A DNA stretch of 64,000 bases from Phaseolus vulgaris (taxonomy: Eukaryota; Streptophyta; Magnoliopsida; Fabales; Fabaceae). Position numbers and translations under genes: made by a program. The notes under the pieces are model-generated. The model was not told the DNA's origin, did not search any database, and worked only from the letters and a program-made list of their open reading frames with translations. Shown here one piece after another: positions 60,954-64,000 of this stretch; within the stretch, counting starts at the first letter, position 1, and the number at the start of each line of letters is the position of its first letter. The stretch is from contig NC_023759.2 in the NCBI RefSeq assembly GCF_000499845.2, positions 50,566,172 through 50,630,171 of the forward strand. Reading direction: 5' to 3'.

Positions 60954-63554
60954 TTTGGGAGGTGGAAGGTGTGAATGATGAGAAAGATAGAAGTTCTGGA
61001 ATTCTGAGGGAAACAATTAGAGCATTGAATTCATTATAATGACGAAGAGTGAGAGAGACAGGTGGTGAAAGAGAGGTGTGGGTGAGGTAGATGAGCGGAA
61101 AACCACCAGAATTTAAGTACAAAGTTGGCGCAGTACGGTGGCATTCATTCAATGTTCATATGCCAAATTGTTTAGCACACCATAAGATGTGACCAAACAC
61201 TTTCATAAAAAACTATACTTTATTTTTCAATATGAATATCCCCATTTGAAAAAAAATATACTTTTTCTAATGGGCAAATCGTGAAACCTAAAAAAATTCA
61301 TTTTTATTGTTTCATGAACTAAATTGATAGTCTAAGATAATGAACATAAAAAAAGACCTAATTGAGAAAATTACATGAAGAAGTGATAAAATAAGAGAGC
61401 TAGTTTTATTGTAGGAGCTGTGGGTATGTTTGGTTTAGTGGGTGCTATAAAACTGGGAGCTCATAAAACCATTAAAAGGTGCATGTTATGCTAGACCAGA
61501 AAAAAAAAACATTTAGTGTACATTGGACGTGTCTTCATTCTACACACGCGTAAGATGTGGTGTTTTCTTGTGTTTAATATGATTATTTATACTTACATAT
61601 ATATAAATGATTCATTCTTATAACCGTTTCTTGTTATATGATTTTTATTTTATTTTATCCTACATGAATCACTTAAAAATAAAATTAGTTTAATTTTTTA
61701 ACCTTTCACTCCTTTATTAACTCCTTATTTTAAGATTTAAGATACAATCTTTATGAAAAATAATTTTTTGAGAAGTAAGAATAAGATAAATAGAAAAAAA
61801 AATATACCAAATCTTACCTATCAAATAAAATAATCTTAATTTTCAATCATTTTCTTTGTTATTCCACCTCAATTCAAACAACTTCATTATTCGATAAAAT
61901 CATTATTTATTTGCATTTACCATCAAGTGAATCACATCCTTACTTTTTTGTATTTACCATCAAGTGAATTCCAACCTTAATCTCAACCTCATCACACGAT
62001 TCAAAAACCACTAGTGAAAGAAGAAAAGAAAAAGTTTAAAGAAGAAGAGAAACTAAACCAAATAAGAATAAAGAAAATGTTAGATTAATTAATTCATCGT
62101 TTTCCTTTTATGTGTTATTTTTTGTTTTTCAACTTCGACTCATACAAATTATACAAATTAAAATATGCGGATACACATGCATGACATTGTCTGTGTTTCC
62201 GCTAGTAATAAATGATAAATTTAATTATCTTACTTTTATATAATAAATAAAATCACATAAAGTAAAAGACATATGATAATGTGAAGTTGGTTTCCAAGTA
62301 AAATAAAGATACACCTAAAACTAAATAAGTAATCATCAACTTAATGATTATTTTTTCACTGAGAGTTTTATGTCAAAATGTGAAATTTCAAATACGTCTT
62401 CTAAATTATTATTTTTTATCATTATTTGATATAGTAATTGTTTTGATAAACTAATTAACTAGTGTATTGCTCAATCATTCATATATACTACTATGTTATT
62501 CAAACAATTTGCATATAACATAATCTTCCCATTAATACTATTTAAGTAAATCAAATGAGACATACCATGTTAGCTAATAACATTATATTATCAACTAAGC
62601 AAAGATAATCCTAAAATCACAATTAGCAAGTATTTGAGTCTTCTAAAAAAATCTTATAAGTAACACTTTTTGAGTATTTCTTGAGTATTGAATATACTTA
62701 GATGTTCTTTGAATTAATGATTATTAAAGAAAAGATTCATCTACTCCACATAATGAATTTAGGCTTATTGGTAGGTGTAAATTGGATAAAGGAAGAAAAC
62801 ACATTTTTGTTAAGTATTCAAAAGAGAAGTTAACTTCCTTGGAGTTTGACATTACATATATATTTAGAAATAAAATATGGGTTAACTTTCTAATTAATTT
62901 CTTAGCCCCACTAATAAATGTTGTTACAAATTTTAGATTAACCTTTTGATTCATATGTTAATAAACAATAAAAAACACACTAAAATACTATATCCATCTT
63001 TCATGTATCAAAATTGTTGACAAAAAATTAGTCTAGATATAGACACAAGAGTCTTCAAATTGTTGAATTTTTAAGGTTAAAGAAATATTTGTTATTCTTC
63101 TATTTTATATGGTTTAGATATAAAATAGATCTTGTATATTATTTTATATTAAATGTCTACTTTTATACAAATAAAAAATACATAAATTTTGTATAAAAAA
63201 TTATAAAAACTCTTGAAATTCACAGGATTTTTAATCTGATAAACCAGTAAACTTTAATGCTGTGTCAACTAGTATAAATTTTCATAATAAATTGTTAATC
63301 TATGATGCAAGTGGAGGTGAAAAATATTTTAGGTTAAACAGCTGGCTCTACCAACCCACATGGTGTCAGAAGTTAACCAGAAAGATATCAAATCAAATAT
63401 TCAAAATATAACTAAATTAACTAAACAGAGCTAGTTGGGAGCAGGTTAACTTCCAAAAGTAAAATTCAAGTAAGAAAAAATAATTAATTCATTGGGGTCC
63501 TCATTATCACCCACAATTCTACATAGATTTTGTTACATAGGAACAGAAAGAAAC
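60954..63554. other. Spacer between KCR1 and its upstream paralogue
   Basis: The first about 200 bp hold the KCR1 leader and promoter (with GAGAGAGACAGG-like words near 61050). The rest is AT-rich. CCATCAAGTGAAT is repeated at about 61920 and 61960, and CTTTTTGTATTTACCATCAA-like text marks a short local duplication. The frame at 62724-62954 has no family features. No gene is supported. Confidence 0.5.
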
Positions 63555-63875
63555 TTAGTAATTTGTACTAGAATCTTGGTTTATGATGTTTGGTTCTTCA
63601 GAATCAGATGCAGCTGATAATGTTTTTTTAGTGTTGTTGGAGTCCTTGGAGAATCCTCTTGCGCGAAAATAAAGAAAATAGTTTAACATGTAGGAATCCA
63701 TAAGTGCATGAGGAATTGCCCTTATGAGAAACCCTTGCACAGAATGAAGAAAATATGGTTCAACTAGTTTTTCGTAGCCAATCCACCTTGTGCATGTTTT
63801 GCTGTACAATTCTGGTGTTGGCACAAAAACTGATCTCTTCATTTTGGTCATCTTTGTTGACACAAATAATGGAAC
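63555..63875 (-). CDS. 3-oxoacyl-CoA reductase paralogue, last exon only
   Basis: One exon follows a clean acceptor (TGCAG at 63880-63876) and ends with TAA at 63555; the rest of the gene lies beyond the right edge. It encodes VPLFVSTKMTKMKRSVFVPT, then TCTRWIGYE and PYFLHSVQGFLIRAIPHALM, aligning with the last exon of the neighbouring KCR1 ([25 protein letters not shown]). The C-terminus is longer than KCR1, with an acidic Ser/Asn-rich tail (ASDSEEPNIINQDSSTNY) and no terminal lysines. The catalytic region is not visible, so activity cannot be judged. A tandem duplicate of KCR1, about 2.6 kb away, is the simplest reading. Confidence 0.88.
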   Translation of the reverse strand, partial: VPLFVSTKMTKMKRSVFVPTPELYSKTCTRWIGYEKLVEPYFLHSVQGFLIRAIPHALMDSYMLNYFLYFRARGFSKDSNNTKKTLSAASDSEEPNIINQDSSTNY

Positions 63876-64000
63876 CTGCATGACCACATAAAAAACTATT
63901 ACAAAGAGATGTATTGTTATATGATATCTGTAATTGTATTATGTTCTAATTCTTACATTACATGTATATACTATTCGTCTAATTTAATTTTACCATTCAA

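Noticed and set aside
1..64000. CRISPR arrays, operons, phage or toxin-antitoxin systems
   Set aside because: The window is intron-bearing plant DNA; the repeats seen are TRIMs, MITEs, minisatellites and local duplications, with no spacer-repeat pattern.

Overview
This is a plant nuclear genome window, most likely from a legume. The evidence is intron-rich genes with GT-AG borders, long AT-rich spacers, chloroplast-targeted proteins (PsbY, an ALBINO3-type insertase), and miniature LTR elements starting TGTTGGAGATC with a TGGTATCAGAGCC primer site, a type familiar from bean and soybean relatives. Placement in the Phaseoleae is inference; the species cannot be told by eye. No bacterial, organellar or viral block is present.

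Layout. A D-cysteine desulfhydrase-like gene (<1-853, -) is cut by the left edge and stands head-to-head with SDA1 (1591-6025, +). An oxysterol-binding-protein-related gene of the ORP1C/1D type (7400-13666, -) converges on SDA1. After a repeat-rich spacer comes the chaperonin subunit CCT5 (18330-22222, +). Two tandem pectate lyase genes follow (23514-26378 and 31372-33331, both -), separated by TRIM-littered DNA. Positions 33332-41376 hold no convincing host gene but contain a copia remnant, TRIMs, a 407-bp Mutator-type MITE with a perfect 9-bp target duplication, and AT-rich arrays. Then come ALB4 (41377-46397, -), single-exon PSBY (49205-49780, +), an unrecognised 1087-residue Lys/Ser/Glu-rich presumed nuclear protein (51051-56807, -), 3-ketoacyl-CoA reductase KCR1 (58536-60953, -) and the last exon of a KCR paralogue (63555-63875, -) running off the right edge.

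Eight complete gene models (SDA1, ORP1, CCT5, two pectate lyases, ALB4, PSBY, KCR1) were built exon by exon; each stays in frame with plausible splice sites and has a length close to, or within, the range known for its family. The ninth, the 1087-residue gene, also closes in frame but has one ambiguous donor.

The genes do not form a pathway. They are housekeeping (ribosome assembly, protein folding, very-long-chain fatty acid elongation, sterol/lipid transfer), chloroplast (ALB4, PsbY) and cell-wall (pectate lyases) functions in ordinary plant gene order. I did not find a convincing undescribed system. The best leads are the unnamed 1087-residue protein, a FFAT-like motif in the ORP, a duplicated promoter module upstream of CCT5, a hairpin just upstream of the 1087-residue gene, and several unlabelled repeat families.
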